Positions 8,765 through 16,441 of a DNA stretch of 64,000 nucleotides are shown here, one piece after another; the stretch's first letter is position 1, and each line of letters opens with the position of its first letter. Both the position numbers and the translations under genes were made by a program. The stretch lies in contig NZ_CP024199.1 in NCBI RefSeq assembly GCF_002844375.1, positions 1,376,001 through 1,440,000 of the forward strand, read 5' to 3'. This DNA comes from Thalassospira marina (GTDB taxonomy: Bacteria; Pseudomonadota; Alphaproteobacteria; Rhodospirillales; Thalassospiraceae). A model generated the notes under the pieces. It saw only the letters and a list, made by a program, of their open reading frames with translations. It had not been told where the DNA came from and ran no database searches.

Positions 8765-9292
8765 GTGGTCGAGAAACGCAGTACGGTTAAGAAGTCCCTT
8801 AAAACGCAAACCGATGCCCTGGTGGCGGGGGGGCATGTTCTGGGTTGGCGGGAATGGATCGGCTTGCCCGATTTTGGCGTGCCCCTGATCAAGGCCAAGG
8901 TCGATACCGGCGCACGAACGTCGTCTATTCATGCGACGCATCTTGAACTGGTCGAAATTGATCATAAAAAATTCGTCAAATTTGTCTTGCCGCATTATCG
9001 CGGGGATGGGCATGGTCCGATACATTGCAAGGCGCCGCTGGTTGCCATTCGCGATATTCGCAGTTCCAACGGCGAGCAGGACGAACGCTATATTGTCTCA
9101 AGCCATATCGCGGTGGGGCATCACCGGGTGAAGGTAGAAATATCGCTGGCGAACCGGTCGCTTATGGGCTTTCCCATGCTGCTGGGGCGCACCGCAATCA
9201 AGGCCGGAAGATTTTTGGTTCAACCGGCAAAATCTTATCTGGCGGGAAAGCCGGAACAGGTTTATATGGCCGATCCTTCGGTCACTGAATAA
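8765..9292 (+). CDS. RimB-like putative ATP-dependent zinc protease
   Basis: This 175-residue protein belongs to the retropepsin-like family often annotated as ATP-dependent zinc protease (PF05618), which includes RimB of pseudomonads. The key motif is KVDTGARTSSIHA, with the presumed catalytic Asp at 47 and the DTGA-type turn seen in aspartic proteases. A later hydrophobic stretch (MGFPMLLGRTAI) matches the second half of the fold. The start is a GTG at 8765 with only a modest RBS, so it is uncertain by a few codons. It lies 70 bp upstream of rimK, and in RimB-RimK systems the protease trims or processes RimK-modified S6. No RimA-like small regulator is seen. Confidence 0.85.
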   Translation: MVEKRSTVKKSLKTQTDALVAGGHVLGWREWIGLPDFGVPLIKAKVDTGARTSSIHATHLELVEIDHKKFVKFVLPHYRGDGHGPIHCKAPLVAIRDIRSSNGEQDERYIVSSHIAVGHHRVKVEISLANRSLMGFPMLLGRTAIKAGRFLVQPAKSYLAGKPEQVYMADPSVTE

Positions 9293-9362
9293 AGCTATCC
9301 GGCTGGTTGTTGTCCGGTTCGTCGGGTGTTCCACCTGGTCATGTTTAACGGGAGTCCATTTT

Positions 9363-10268
9363 ATGAAAATCGCGATGCTTGCGCGTAACCCCAATCTGTA
9401 TTCCCACAAACGGCTGGTGGAGGCCGCCGAAGCGCGCGGCCATCAGATCGACGTGATCAATACGCTGCGCGTTACCATGAACATCACCTCGCTAAAGCCC
9501 GAAGTTTATTATGGCGGCGAAAAGCTGAGCGGTTATGACGCGATCATTCCGCGTATTGGTGTGTCGGTAACGTTTTTCGGGCTGGCCGTGCTGCGTCAGT
9601 TTGAAATGATGGGTGTTTACCCGCTGAATGAATCGGTCGCCATTGGCCGCTCGCGCGATAAATTGCGGTCACTGCAAATTCTGGCACGGCGGGGTATTGG
9701 CCTGCCGGTAACCGCCTTTGCCCATGACCCGCGCAAAACCGACGAAGTTTTGTCCATTGTTGGCGGTGCGCCCGTGGTGATCAAGCTTCTGGAAGGAACA
9801 CAGGGCATTGGTGTGGTTCTGGGTGAAACCGAAAAATCGGCCAAATCCGTGATCGAGGCATTCCGTGGTGCCAATGTGGACATCATGGTGCAGGAATTCA
9901 TCAAGGAAGCAGGCAATACCGACATTCGCTGCTTTGTTGTTGGCGGCAAAGTGGTTGCCAGCATGGAACGGACCGGCGCGCCGGGGGATTTCCGTTCCAA
10001 CATCCATCGTGGTGGTGTGGCCCGGTCTGTACGTATTACCCCGCAGGAGCGCGCAACAGCCGTTGAAGCCGCAAAGGCAATGGGGCTAAATGTTTGTGGT
10101 GTTGACATTTTACGCTCCAACCATGGTCCGGTCGTGATGGAAGTCAATTCCTCGCCGGGGCTGGAAGGCATTGAAGGGGCAACCGGCAAGGATATTGCCT
10201 CCATGATTATCGAATTCATGGAACGTGACTGTCGGCCCGGCAAGGTAAAGACCAAAGGCAAAGGATAA
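9363..10268 (+). CDS. rimK: RimK-type L-glutamate ligase
   Basis: The 301-residue ATP-grasp ligase adds glutamates to the C-terminus of ribosomal protein S6, and E. coli RimK also makes poly-alpha-glutamate in vitro. Visible features are the N-terminal MKIAMLARNPNLYSHKRL, the ATP-binding segment VVIKLLEGTQGIGVVL (138-153), the MVQEFI hinge (175-180), and the metal ligands D248, E260 and N262 in GVDIL...VMEVNSSPGLEGIE. The length equals the E. coli enzyme. It sits between the RimB-like protease and an AstE-like deacylase, 4 bp from the latter, so all three are probably one operon. Confidence 0.94.
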   Translation: MKIAMLARNPNLYSHKRLVEAAEARGHQIDVINTLRVTMNITSLKPEVYYGGEKLSGYDAIIPRIGVSVTFFGLAVLRQFEMMGVYPLNESVAIGRSRDKLRSLQILARRGIGLPVTAFAHDPRKTDEVLSIVGGAPVVIKLLEGTQGIGVVLGETEKSAKSVIEAFRGANVDIMVQEFIKEAGNTDIRCFVVGGKVVASMERTGAPGDFRSNIHRGGVARSVRITPQERATAVEAAKAMGLNVCGVDILRSNHGPVVMEVNSSPGLEGIEGATGKDIASMIIEFMERDCRPGKVKTKGKG

Positions 10269-10272
10269 AACG

Positions 10273-11349
10273 TTGCAGGAATACGACGAAACGGCAGCGC
10301 AGAAGCGCCAGAAAAACCCTGATTTCAAACTTGGAAACAGGAAAGTCGCCCCGGGGGCCCGCCAGCTCGTTGATATTCCGATCTCGCTTTTATCGAACCA
10401 CACACCGGTAAACCTGACGGTGAATGTGGTGCATGGCAAACGGCCGGGGCCAACCCTGTTTGTCAGTGCGGCGGTGCACGGGGATGAAATTGTTGGCGTT
10501 GAAATTATTCGCCGTGTTTTGAAATCCCCGGTATTGCGCCATTTGCGCGGTACGCTGCTGGCTGTTCCTGTTGTGAATGCCTTCGGGTTTTTAAACCATA
10601 CCCGCTACCTGCCGGACCGGCGCGATCTGAACCGCTGTTTTCCCGGCAGTGCGCATGGGTCGCTGGCCGCACAGCTGGCACATCTGTTTTTGAAAGAAGT
10701 CGTTGAACGGTCCGATTTCGGGATCGACCTTCACACCGCGGCGGCAAACCGGGTGAATTTGCCCCAGGTCCGCGTGAATGAAGGCGACGACCATATCATG
10801 AAATATGCCGAATGTTTTGGTGCGCCGATCATTCTGACATCGCCACTGCGCGAAGGGTCGCTGCGTCAGGCGGGCAAGGATGTTGGTGTGCCGATCCTGC
10901 TTTATGAAGCAGGCGAAGGGCTGCGGTTTGATGAAATGGCCATTCGTGCCGGGGTTTCCGGGGTTTTGCGCGTGATGCGCGAATTGGGCATGATTGCCGA
11001 AAAAGCCGTGCGGGCACCGCGTGTGCCATCGTTTAAGTCATCGGCCAGCCAATGGTTGCGTGCGCCGGTGGGCGGCATGTTGCGCACCTTCAAACTGGCC
11101 GGCGAATTTGTGCGGGCAGGCGATGTTGTTGCCGCCGTTTCCGACCCGTTCGGGCAAAGCGATACCGAGGTGCTGGCAAAGCAGGATGGCCTGATCATTG
11201 GCCGCACCAATTTGCCCATCGTCAATCAGGGTGATGCGCTGTTTCACGTTGCGACCATCAAGCGCCCGGCAGAATTGCAGGAACGCATGGATGCCATCGA
11301 AACGCATCTTCAGTCTGATCCGCTGCTGGATGAAGACGAAATCATTTAA
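10273..11349 (+). CDS. Succinylglutamate desuccinylase/aspartoacylase family protein
   Basis: This 358-residue zinc-dependent deacylase of the AstE/ASPA superfamily carries the expected ligands: H69 and E72 in AAVHGDEIVG and H154 in FGIDLHTAA. A DLNRCFPG segment (119-126) and YEAGE (211-215), where the catalytic Glu lies, are also present. The C-terminal half contains a biotinyl-lipoyl-like beta segment usual in this family. The start is a TTG at 10273 with AAGGA about 7 nt upstream, four bases after the rimK stop. There is no arginine-succinyltransferase pathway nearby, so the substrate is not succinylglutamate by context. A role on a RimK-made glutamyl product is an inference. Confidence 0.88.
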   Translation: MQEYDETAAQKRQKNPDFKLGNRKVAPGARQLVDIPISLLSNHTPVNLTVNVVHGKRPGPTLFVSAAVHGDEIVGVEIIRRVLKSPVLRHLRGTLLAVPVVNAFGFLNHTRYLPDRRDLNRCFPGSAHGSLAAQLAHLFLKEVVERSDFGIDLHTAAANRVNLPQVRVNEGDDHIMKYAECFGAPIILTSPLREGSLRQAGKDVGVPILLYEAGEGLRFDEMAIRAGVSGVLRVMRELGMIAEKAVRAPRVPSFKSSASQWLRAPVGGMLRTFKLAGEFVRAGDVVAAVSDPFGQSDTEVLAKQDGLIIGRTNLPIVNQGDALFHVATIKRPAELQERMDAIETHLQSDPLLDEDEII

Positions 11350-11424
11350 ACCATGTGCCCAATTTCCGTATGATAACGGGCAAGTCACTGGCGCAGGGCG
11401 CTAGGCAATGTTATAGCAGGGTTC

Positions 11425-12594
11425 ATGGAAACAATTACAAAAACTGAAGAACTTCGCGTTCTGTGTGAAAAGCTGCGGCAATATGATTATGTGACGGTCG
11501 ATACCGAATTTATGCGGGATTCGACCTATTGGCCGCAATTATGCCTGGTGCAGCTTTGCAGCCCGGATGCTGCCGATACCGGTGCCGCCGTGGACCCGCT
11601 GGCCGAAGGCATTGACCTGACCCCGCTTTTCGAACTGATGCAGGATGAAAGCGTGATCAAGGTGTTTCACGCTGCCCGCCAGGATATCGAAATTTTCGTT
11701 CATCTGAATGGCAAGGTGCCGCATCCGGTATTTGATACCCAGGTGGCGGCCATGGTTCTGGGCTTTGGCGACCAGGTTGGTTATGAAACGCTGGTCAACA
11801 AGGTGGCGCGTAAAAACATTGATAAATCAATGCGCTTTACCGACTGGTCGCGCCGGCCGCTTTCAACCAAACAGCTTAGCTATGCCCTTTCGGACGTAAC
11901 GCATCTGCGCACCATTTACGAAGACTTCCACGAACGGCTGGCCGCCAATGACCGTGCGCCGTGGCTGTTTGAGGAAATGGAACGTCTGACCGATCCCGGC
12001 ATTTATACCGTTGACCCGGCAGAGGCCTGGTTACGCCTTAAAACCCGGTCCAACAGCCCGAAATTTCTGGCCGTTGCCAAGGCACTGGGTGAATGGCGCG
12101 AAACCGAGGCGCAGCGCAAAAACCTGCCGCGCAACCGTATCTTGCGGGACGATACCCTGCTTGATATTGCCGCCCGTCAGCCGCAAAACGACAAGGACCT
12201 GGATAAAACCCGGGGTGTTGGCCGTAATTTTGGTGCCAGCAAACAGGGCATGGCGATTATTGAAGCCATCCAGAACGCCCTGGCGCAGCCACAGGAAACG
12301 TGGCCGCAGCCCAAGGCCCGCACCGAACTTCCCGCTGGTATCGGCCCGACGGTAGAGCTTTTGAAAGTTCTGCTGAAGCTGTGCAGCGAAGAAAAGGGTG
12401 TTGCCCAGCGACTGGTCGCATCAAGCGATGATTTGCAAAACATTGCCGCCGATGACAATGCCGATGTCGCCGCCCTGCATGGCTGGCGTCGCGAGCTTTT
12501 TGGCCAATATGCCCTGCGTTTGAAACACGGGCAGATTGCGCTGAAGCTTGAAAAAGGTGAAGTCGCACTGGTCGAGCTTGAGCAGAATTCCTGA
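11425..12594 (+). CDS. rnd: Ribonuclease D
   Basis: RNase D is a 3'-5' exoribonuclease that helps mature tRNA and other stable RNA. The DEDDy catalytic residues are visible: D26 and E28 in TVDTEF, D87 in HAARQDIEIF, and Y153 with D157 in LSYALSDVTHLR. An HRDC domain follows at about 205-290. The 389 residues are full length. The start ATG at 11425 follows the AstE-like gene by 75 bp. A clear terminator at 12640-12672 ends the unit. Confidence 0.96.
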   Translation: METITKTEELRVLCEKLRQYDYVTVDTEFMRDSTYWPQLCLVQLCSPDAADTGAAVDPLAEGIDLTPLFELMQDESVIKVFHAARQDIEIFVHLNGKVPHPVFDTQVAAMVLGFGDQVGYETLVNKVARKNIDKSMRFTDWSRRPLSTKQLSYALSDVTHLRTIYEDFHERLAANDRAPWLFEEMERLTDPGIYTVDPAEAWLRLKTRSNSPKFLAVAKALGEWRETEAQRKNLPRNRILRDDTLLDIAARQPQNDKDLDKTRGVGRNFGASKQGMAIIEAIQNALAQPQETWPQPKARTELPAGIGPTVELLKVLLKLCSEEKGVAQRLVASSDDLQNIAADDNADVAALHGWRRELFGQYALRLKHGQIALKLEKGEVALVELEQNS

Positions 12595-12639
12595 TAATTA
12601 CCGGCACGGGTTGCATGCAGCCGGATTGCCAAATGATCA

Positions 12640-12672
12640 AAGACCCCGCCAGCCTGGCGGGGTTTTGCTTTT
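12640..12672 (+). terminator. Terminator after rnd
   Basis: The stem CCCCGCCA/TGGCGGGG with a 3-nt loop is followed by TTTTGCTTTTT, about 45 bp after the rnd stop. Confidence 0.92.
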
Positions 12673-12704
12673 TGATATTATCGGCGTTTACATGGTATCG
12701 CGGC

Positions 12705-13499
12705 TTACACGGTGGGAACGGTGCCGCCATCAATGGTGTAATCGGCACCATGGATGGACATCGCCCGGTTTGACACCAGAAAAGCAGCCAGTTCGGCGAC
12801 TTCATCGGGGCGGCCGGGGCGACCAATGGGAATGCCGCCCAGTGACTGCATCAGCTTTTCGCGGGCTTCATCAGCACTGCATCCATCCTGCGTGGCAAGG
12901 CGGTTGATCAGGTTGGTGGCGGCGGTGGTTTCGATAAAGCCCGGCGAAATCGTATTTACGCGAATGCCTTTTGGCCCCATTTCCTTTGCCAGTCCCTTGC
13001 TATAGGTGCTAAGTGCGGCCTTGGCGCTGGCATAGGCAAGGGTGGCCTCAAACAGGGGCAGGCGGCGCTGGATGGATGAAATATGCAGGATAACGCCATT
13101 CTGGCGGTCGATCATGCCGGGCAGAAAACCGCGATCCAGGCGCACCGCGGCCATCAGGTTGGTGTTCAGGGTATAGGCCCAGTCATCATCCGACAGGCCC
13201 AACGCCCCGCCACCGGGCGCGATAGACCCGCCAACATTATTGATCAGAATATCAATGCCGCCCAGTTCAGCCATTACGGTATCGACGATTTCGGCTGTGC
13301 CTTCGGCGGTTGAAATATCGGCCGAAATAAACAGGCCGGGATGATCGATTGGGGCGCTGCGTGCCGTGCTGGCAACCGTGGCCCCGGCATGATGCAGGCG
13401 ATGTAAAATGGCCTGGCCCATGCCTTTGGTCCCGCCGGTTACCAGAACACGGCGATTTTTGAATTCGGTCTGGTCAATTTCAAAGGGGGCTTTGTGCAT
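12705..13499 (-). CDS. SDR family oxidoreductase
   Basis: This is a 264-residue classical short-chain dehydrogenase/reductase. It has the NAD(P)-binding TGGTKGMG motif near residue 19, NNVGG in place of NNAG, a catalytic Ser in HISSIQ, and YASAK with the catalytic Tyr and Lys. The C-terminus ends with a typical DGG segment. The ATG at 13499 is chosen because the stop of the upstream NTF2-like gene overlaps it as TAATG; the frame further upstream runs through that gene. The substrate is unknown. Position suggests control by the divergent HxlR regulator. Confidence 0.9.
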   Translation of the reverse strand: MHKAPFEIDQTEFKNRRVLVTGGTKGMGQAILHRLHHAGATVASTARSAPIDHPGLFISADISTAEGTAEIVDTVMAELGGIDILINNVGGSIAPGGGALGLSDDDWAYTLNTNLMAAVRLDRGFLPGMIDRQNGVILHISSIQRRLPLFEATLAYASAKAALSTYSKGLAKEMGPKGIRVNTISPGFIETTAATNLINRLATQDGCSADEAREKLMQSLGGIPIGRPGRPDEVAELAAFLVSNRAMSIHGADYTIDGGTVPTV

Positions 13500-13867
13500 T
13501 ATTCGATCTCCAGCCCGGAAATTTTGCCGTTTTGCAGGGTGAAAAGATAACCCAGCGTAACAGGGGACCCTTTGAAATTGCCCGAAACCCGCGCCGTGAC
13601 AGAGATTTTCCCTGCTGTCATGGTTGCAAGTGATGCCGCAGCCGGGGCATCGGCCGAGACGGGTGTGGCATCGATCATTTCGTGGATGGCATCGGTGCTG
13701 CCAACGGCGTGCGATATCCATTTTTCGATGGCTTCATGACCATCGATATTCTGTTTTTCATCATAAACATGGGCATCATCGGTAAAGCAGCGGGTGACAG
13801 ATGCCCAGTCCCGGCTATTGCAATGGTCAAAAAAGCCGTGCAGTGACGGCGGAAGTGCGATTGACAT
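13499..13867 (-). CDS. NTF2-like/SnoaL-like protein
   Basis: The 122-residue protein has the small cone-shaped NTF2-like fold signature: a helical N-terminus (HGFFDHCNSRDWASVTRCFTDDAHVYDE) followed by strands with a hydrophobic interior. Such proteins are isomerases, hydratases or ligand carriers, and no specific catalytic set can be assigned. It overlaps the downstream SDR gene by one base (TAATG), so the two are translated together and probably act in one pathway. The ATG at 13867 faces the HxlR gene across about 115 bp. Confidence 0.8.
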   Translation of the reverse strand: MSIALPPSLHGFFDHCNSRDWASVTRCFTDDAHVYDEKQNIDGHEAIEKWISHAVGSTDAIHEMIDATPVSADAPAAASLATMTAGKISVTARVSGNFKGSPVTLGYLFTLQNGKISGLEIE

Positions 13868-13968
13868 GGTTCATACCTTGCAGCGTGAAGGCGCGCGGGA
13901 AGCACGCCGTTATTGTTGTTGGTGCAGGCTGCCGGTATGATGAAAAAAGGACAAGAACCGACAAAAAA

Positions 13969-13981
13969 GTAAGGTACTTAC
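13969..13981. promoter_or_regulatory. Likely HxlR operator
   Basis: The perfect inverted repeat GTAAG-GTA-CTTAC ends 2 bp before the HxlR ATG and covers its AAGG ribosome-binding site. HxlR-family repressors bind short palindromes of this size, often rich in GTAC/CTTAC. Its position suits autoregulation and repression of the divergent NTF2-like/SDR pair. Confidence 0.55.
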
Positions 13982-13983
13982 CC

Positions 13984-14346
13984 ATGAGTAAGAAATGGGG
14001 TTTTGGGGCCGATACGCCCGCCGCCGGTGTCGAAGAAATTTTGAAAATGCTGGAAGGCCGATGGAAACTGGTGATTTTGTTTCACCTTTTTGGCGGGCAG
14101 GTAAAGCGATTCTCGGAACTGGAACGGGCGATTGATGGCATTTCGCAAAAAATGCTGATCCAGCAGCTTCGCCAGATGGAGGCTGACGGCATTGTGCGCC
14201 GTATTGTGTATCACCAGGTGCCGCCCAAGGTGGAATATTGCCTGACAGACTGGGGGCAATCCCTGTGCCCGGCACTGGATGCCCTGTTGAAATGGGCGGA
14301 TCTGAGGCCGCTGCCCGCACCCACCGGTGAAATGGCGGACAACTGA
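13984..14346 (+). CDS. HxlR family transcriptional regulator
   Basis: The 120-residue winged-helix protein matches the HxlR family. The N-terminal segment (GVEEILKMLEGRWKLVILFHLF) corresponds to the usual pattern xxLxxIGGKWxxxILxxL, and ISQKMLIQQLRQMEADGIVRR to the recognition helix and wing. Two cysteines (in VEYCLT and SLCPAL) are present, but neither is the conserved N-terminal redox Cys of YodB/HypR. The ATG at 13984 is chosen because the frame further upstream overlaps the divergent gene. A palindrome overlaps its RBS. Confidence 0.92.
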   Translation: MSKKWGFGADTPAAGVEEILKMLEGRWKLVILFHLFGGQVKRFSELERAIDGISQKMLIQQLRQMEADGIVRRIVYHQVPPKVEYCLTDWGQSLCPALDALLKWADLRPLPAPTGEMADN

Positions 14347-14401
14347 TTAAGGACCAAGGGCTTTGGTCAGGCAAAGGCACCACGACGCATGGCGGAAAAT
14401 G

Positions 14402-14437
14402 AAAAAGGCGGGCGCATCATTGGCACCCGCCTTTTTT
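14402..14437. terminator. Bidirectional terminator between HxlR and the QorB-like gene
   Basis: The 7-bp core stem AGGCGGG/CCCGCCT is flanked by A5 on one side and T6 on the other, so it can end transcription from both convergent genes. Confidence 0.88.
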
Positions 14438-14468
14438 GCTGTCGCGAAATGCGAACAGATGGGGATCG

Positions 14469-15338
14469 TTATTTCTGTGCCAGGGCGTCGGTCAGGAAGG
14501 CCTCGACCGTTTGGGGCTGGCGGCCCAGAATGTTCGCAGCATCGGCGCTGACATCGTCGTAATCACCGTTTTTCGCCGCAACATACAGGCCGGAAATGGC
14601 GATAACCGCGTGTTCCGGCAGGCCAACATTGCGCAAAATGCCTTGATAGACTTCATCAGGCAGGTCAGCGAAGCTGATATCCTTGCCAGTAACCTTGCCG
14701 ATGATGGCTGCAATTTCGGCATGGGTGATGGCCTTGGTCCCCGTCAGGTCATAGGTTTTGTTGACATGGTTTTCCGGGTTGGCAAGGACGATGGCGGCAA
14801 TTTCAGCCAGGTTGCTGCGGCTGATATAGGTGATGCCGGCATCTGCGGCCGGGGCGGCATACTGCCCGGTTTCCATGGCATGGGGCACGCCACCCAACAG
14901 CAGGTCAGCATAAAAGCTGTTGCGCAGGATGGTGTAATTCAGGCCGCTTTGGGCGATGAATTGTTCGGTATCGGCATGGATCGCCGAATAGGTAAAGGCA
15001 CTGTCGGCGCGCGGGTCAATGACGCTGGTGTAAATTACATGTTTGACCCCGGCATTTTTGGCAGCCGTAATGGCGTTGCGGTGCTGTCGGATACGGGTTT
15101 CGTTATCGGCCTCGGCCGAAACGATCAGGGCGGTATCAATACCGGCAAATGCCTGTTCCATCAGGGCCTGGTCGTCAAAGTCACCTTTGCGAACTTCAAC
15201 GCCTTTGGCGGCAATAGCATCGGCCTTTTCGGGGTGGCGGGTGCTTACCGCGATGTCGCTGGCAGCAAGGCGGGTCAGGGCATGGTCAAGGGCGAGGGCA
15301 CCAAAGTTGCCAGTAACGCCGGTAATCAGTTTTTTCAT
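14469..15338 (-). CDS. QorB-like NAD(P)-binding oxidoreductase (NmrA/atypical SDR)
   Basis: This 289-residue atypical SDR is similar in layout to E. coli QorB, an NADPH-dependent quinone reductase. It has the TGVTGNFG dinucleotide-binding motif near the N-terminus, HRNAITAAKNAGVKHVIYTS, and the QorB-like LLRNSFYADLLL and later GLPEH segments. The second Met (15338) is preferred because GGAGA lies 7 nt upstream; the first (15344) is too close to it. The gene is divergent from a LysR gene with a 99-bp shared promoter region, a common arrangement in which the LysR protein controls it. Confidence 0.85.
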   Translation of the reverse strand: MKKLITGVTGNFGALALDHALTRLAASDIAVSTRHPEKADAIAAKGVEVRKGDFDDQALMEQAFAGIDTALIVSAEADNETRIRQHRNAITAAKNAGVKHVIYTSVIDPRADSAFTYSAIHADTEQFIAQSGLNYTILRNSFYADLLLGGVPHAMETGQYAAPAADAGITYISRSNLAEIAAIVLANPENHVNKTYDLTGTKAITHAEIAAIIGKVTGKDISFADLPDEVYQGILRNVGLPEHAVIAISGLYVAAKNGDYDDVSADAANILGRQPQTVEAFLTDALAQK

Positions 15339-15437
15339 CTTCATTCTCCGAATTTCTGCGGGTTACCGCGTGATTGGCGGTGATCCTGCCGGGAAAATGG
15401 CATATGATCAATTCGATGGAATGAATGGAAATCATGC

Positions 15438-16376
15438 ATGAAATTCGATGAATTAGATCTGGATTTTCGGCTGCTGCAGTTGTTCATAACAATTTATGAT
15501 CAGGGATCTGTCACCGCAGCGGCGGCATTGCTGGGGGTGGGGCAGCCCACGGTCAGCCACGGGCTGGAACGGCTGCGCAAAATTGTGGGTGATCCGCTGT
15601 TTGTGCGCGCCGGACGCGGGATTATTCCAACCGCCCATGCCTGTGAAATGGCCCCGCGCATTCGCCAGATGATCGAGGAAATGCGCAGCCTGACGCGCGC
15701 CAACGCCTTTGACCCGCATAACCCGGAACACAGCCTTCATTGTTCGATTGGCGCCAATGATTACGAAGTCACGGTGATTTTATCGGTGCTGTTTCACCGC
15801 CTGCAGGATTATGAAGCCGATATTGCCTTTAAAATTCGTCCGGTTCGCAGCGGGCAGGAACAGGTGGCGAAATTGCGTGACGGATCGTTTGATTTAACCG
15901 TTGCCGCCGATTATGGCGGGGATGCCAGCGACATTATCCAGCGCGCCCTGCTTGATGAAGAAATGCATTGTTATTACGACCCGGCCTTTCATACCGTGCC
16001 GCCCGATACGCTGGATGTTTATTGTGCGGCGTCCCATGCGCGCATTGTCTTTGGCGATGATGACAGTGCCGCAATTGACGAGGAACTGGCAAAAATGGGC
16101 CGCCGCCGCCGCACGGTTTTGCAGGTGTCGTCCTTTGACAATATCCCGCGCCTGATTGCAGGAACACCGGTCATCACAACATTGCCCACCCGCCTGGCCG
16201 GGACAGTGATGGCGGGGTTGGCAACCTGCCGCTGCCCGGTTTCATTGCCGTCGGTGCGGTTTTACCAAAGCTGGCATGTGCGCAATGCGGCATCACAGGG
16301 GCATCGCTGGCTGCGGGATCAGATATTTCAGATCGCCCGATCTATTGAATGCCAGGAAGGCAAGGCCGAAAGCTAA
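15438..16376 (+). CDS. LysR family transcriptional regulator
   Basis: The 312-residue protein starts with a LysR winged helix (LLQLFITIYDQGSVTAAAALLGVGQPTVSHGLERLRKIVGDPLFVRAGRGIIPT), followed by a type-2 periplasmic-binding-like effector domain. The specific ligand cannot be read. It is divergent from the QorB-like gene, which is its probable target. A short ATTC-N4-GAAT dyad lies at 15411-15422 just before the start. Confidence 0.93.
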   Translation: MKFDELDLDFRLLQLFITIYDQGSVTAAAALLGVGQPTVSHGLERLRKIVGDPLFVRAGRGIIPTAHACEMAPRIRQMIEEMRSLTRANAFDPHNPEHSLHCSIGANDYEVTVILSVLFHRLQDYEADIAFKIRPVRSGQEQVAKLRDGSFDLTVAADYGGDASDIIQRALLDEEMHCYYDPAFHTVPPDTLDVYCAASHARIVFGDDDSAAIDEELAKMGRRRRTVLQVSSFDNIPRLIAGTPVITTLPTRLAGTVMAGLATCRCPVSLPSVRFYQSWHVRNAASQGHRWLRDQIFQIARSIECQEGKAES

Positions 16377-16441
16377 CTACCATTGGCAGTTGCTGATGGC
16401 TGGTTGCTGGTGGTTAAGCGATGGGGGGGCGTGCTGGTCGT

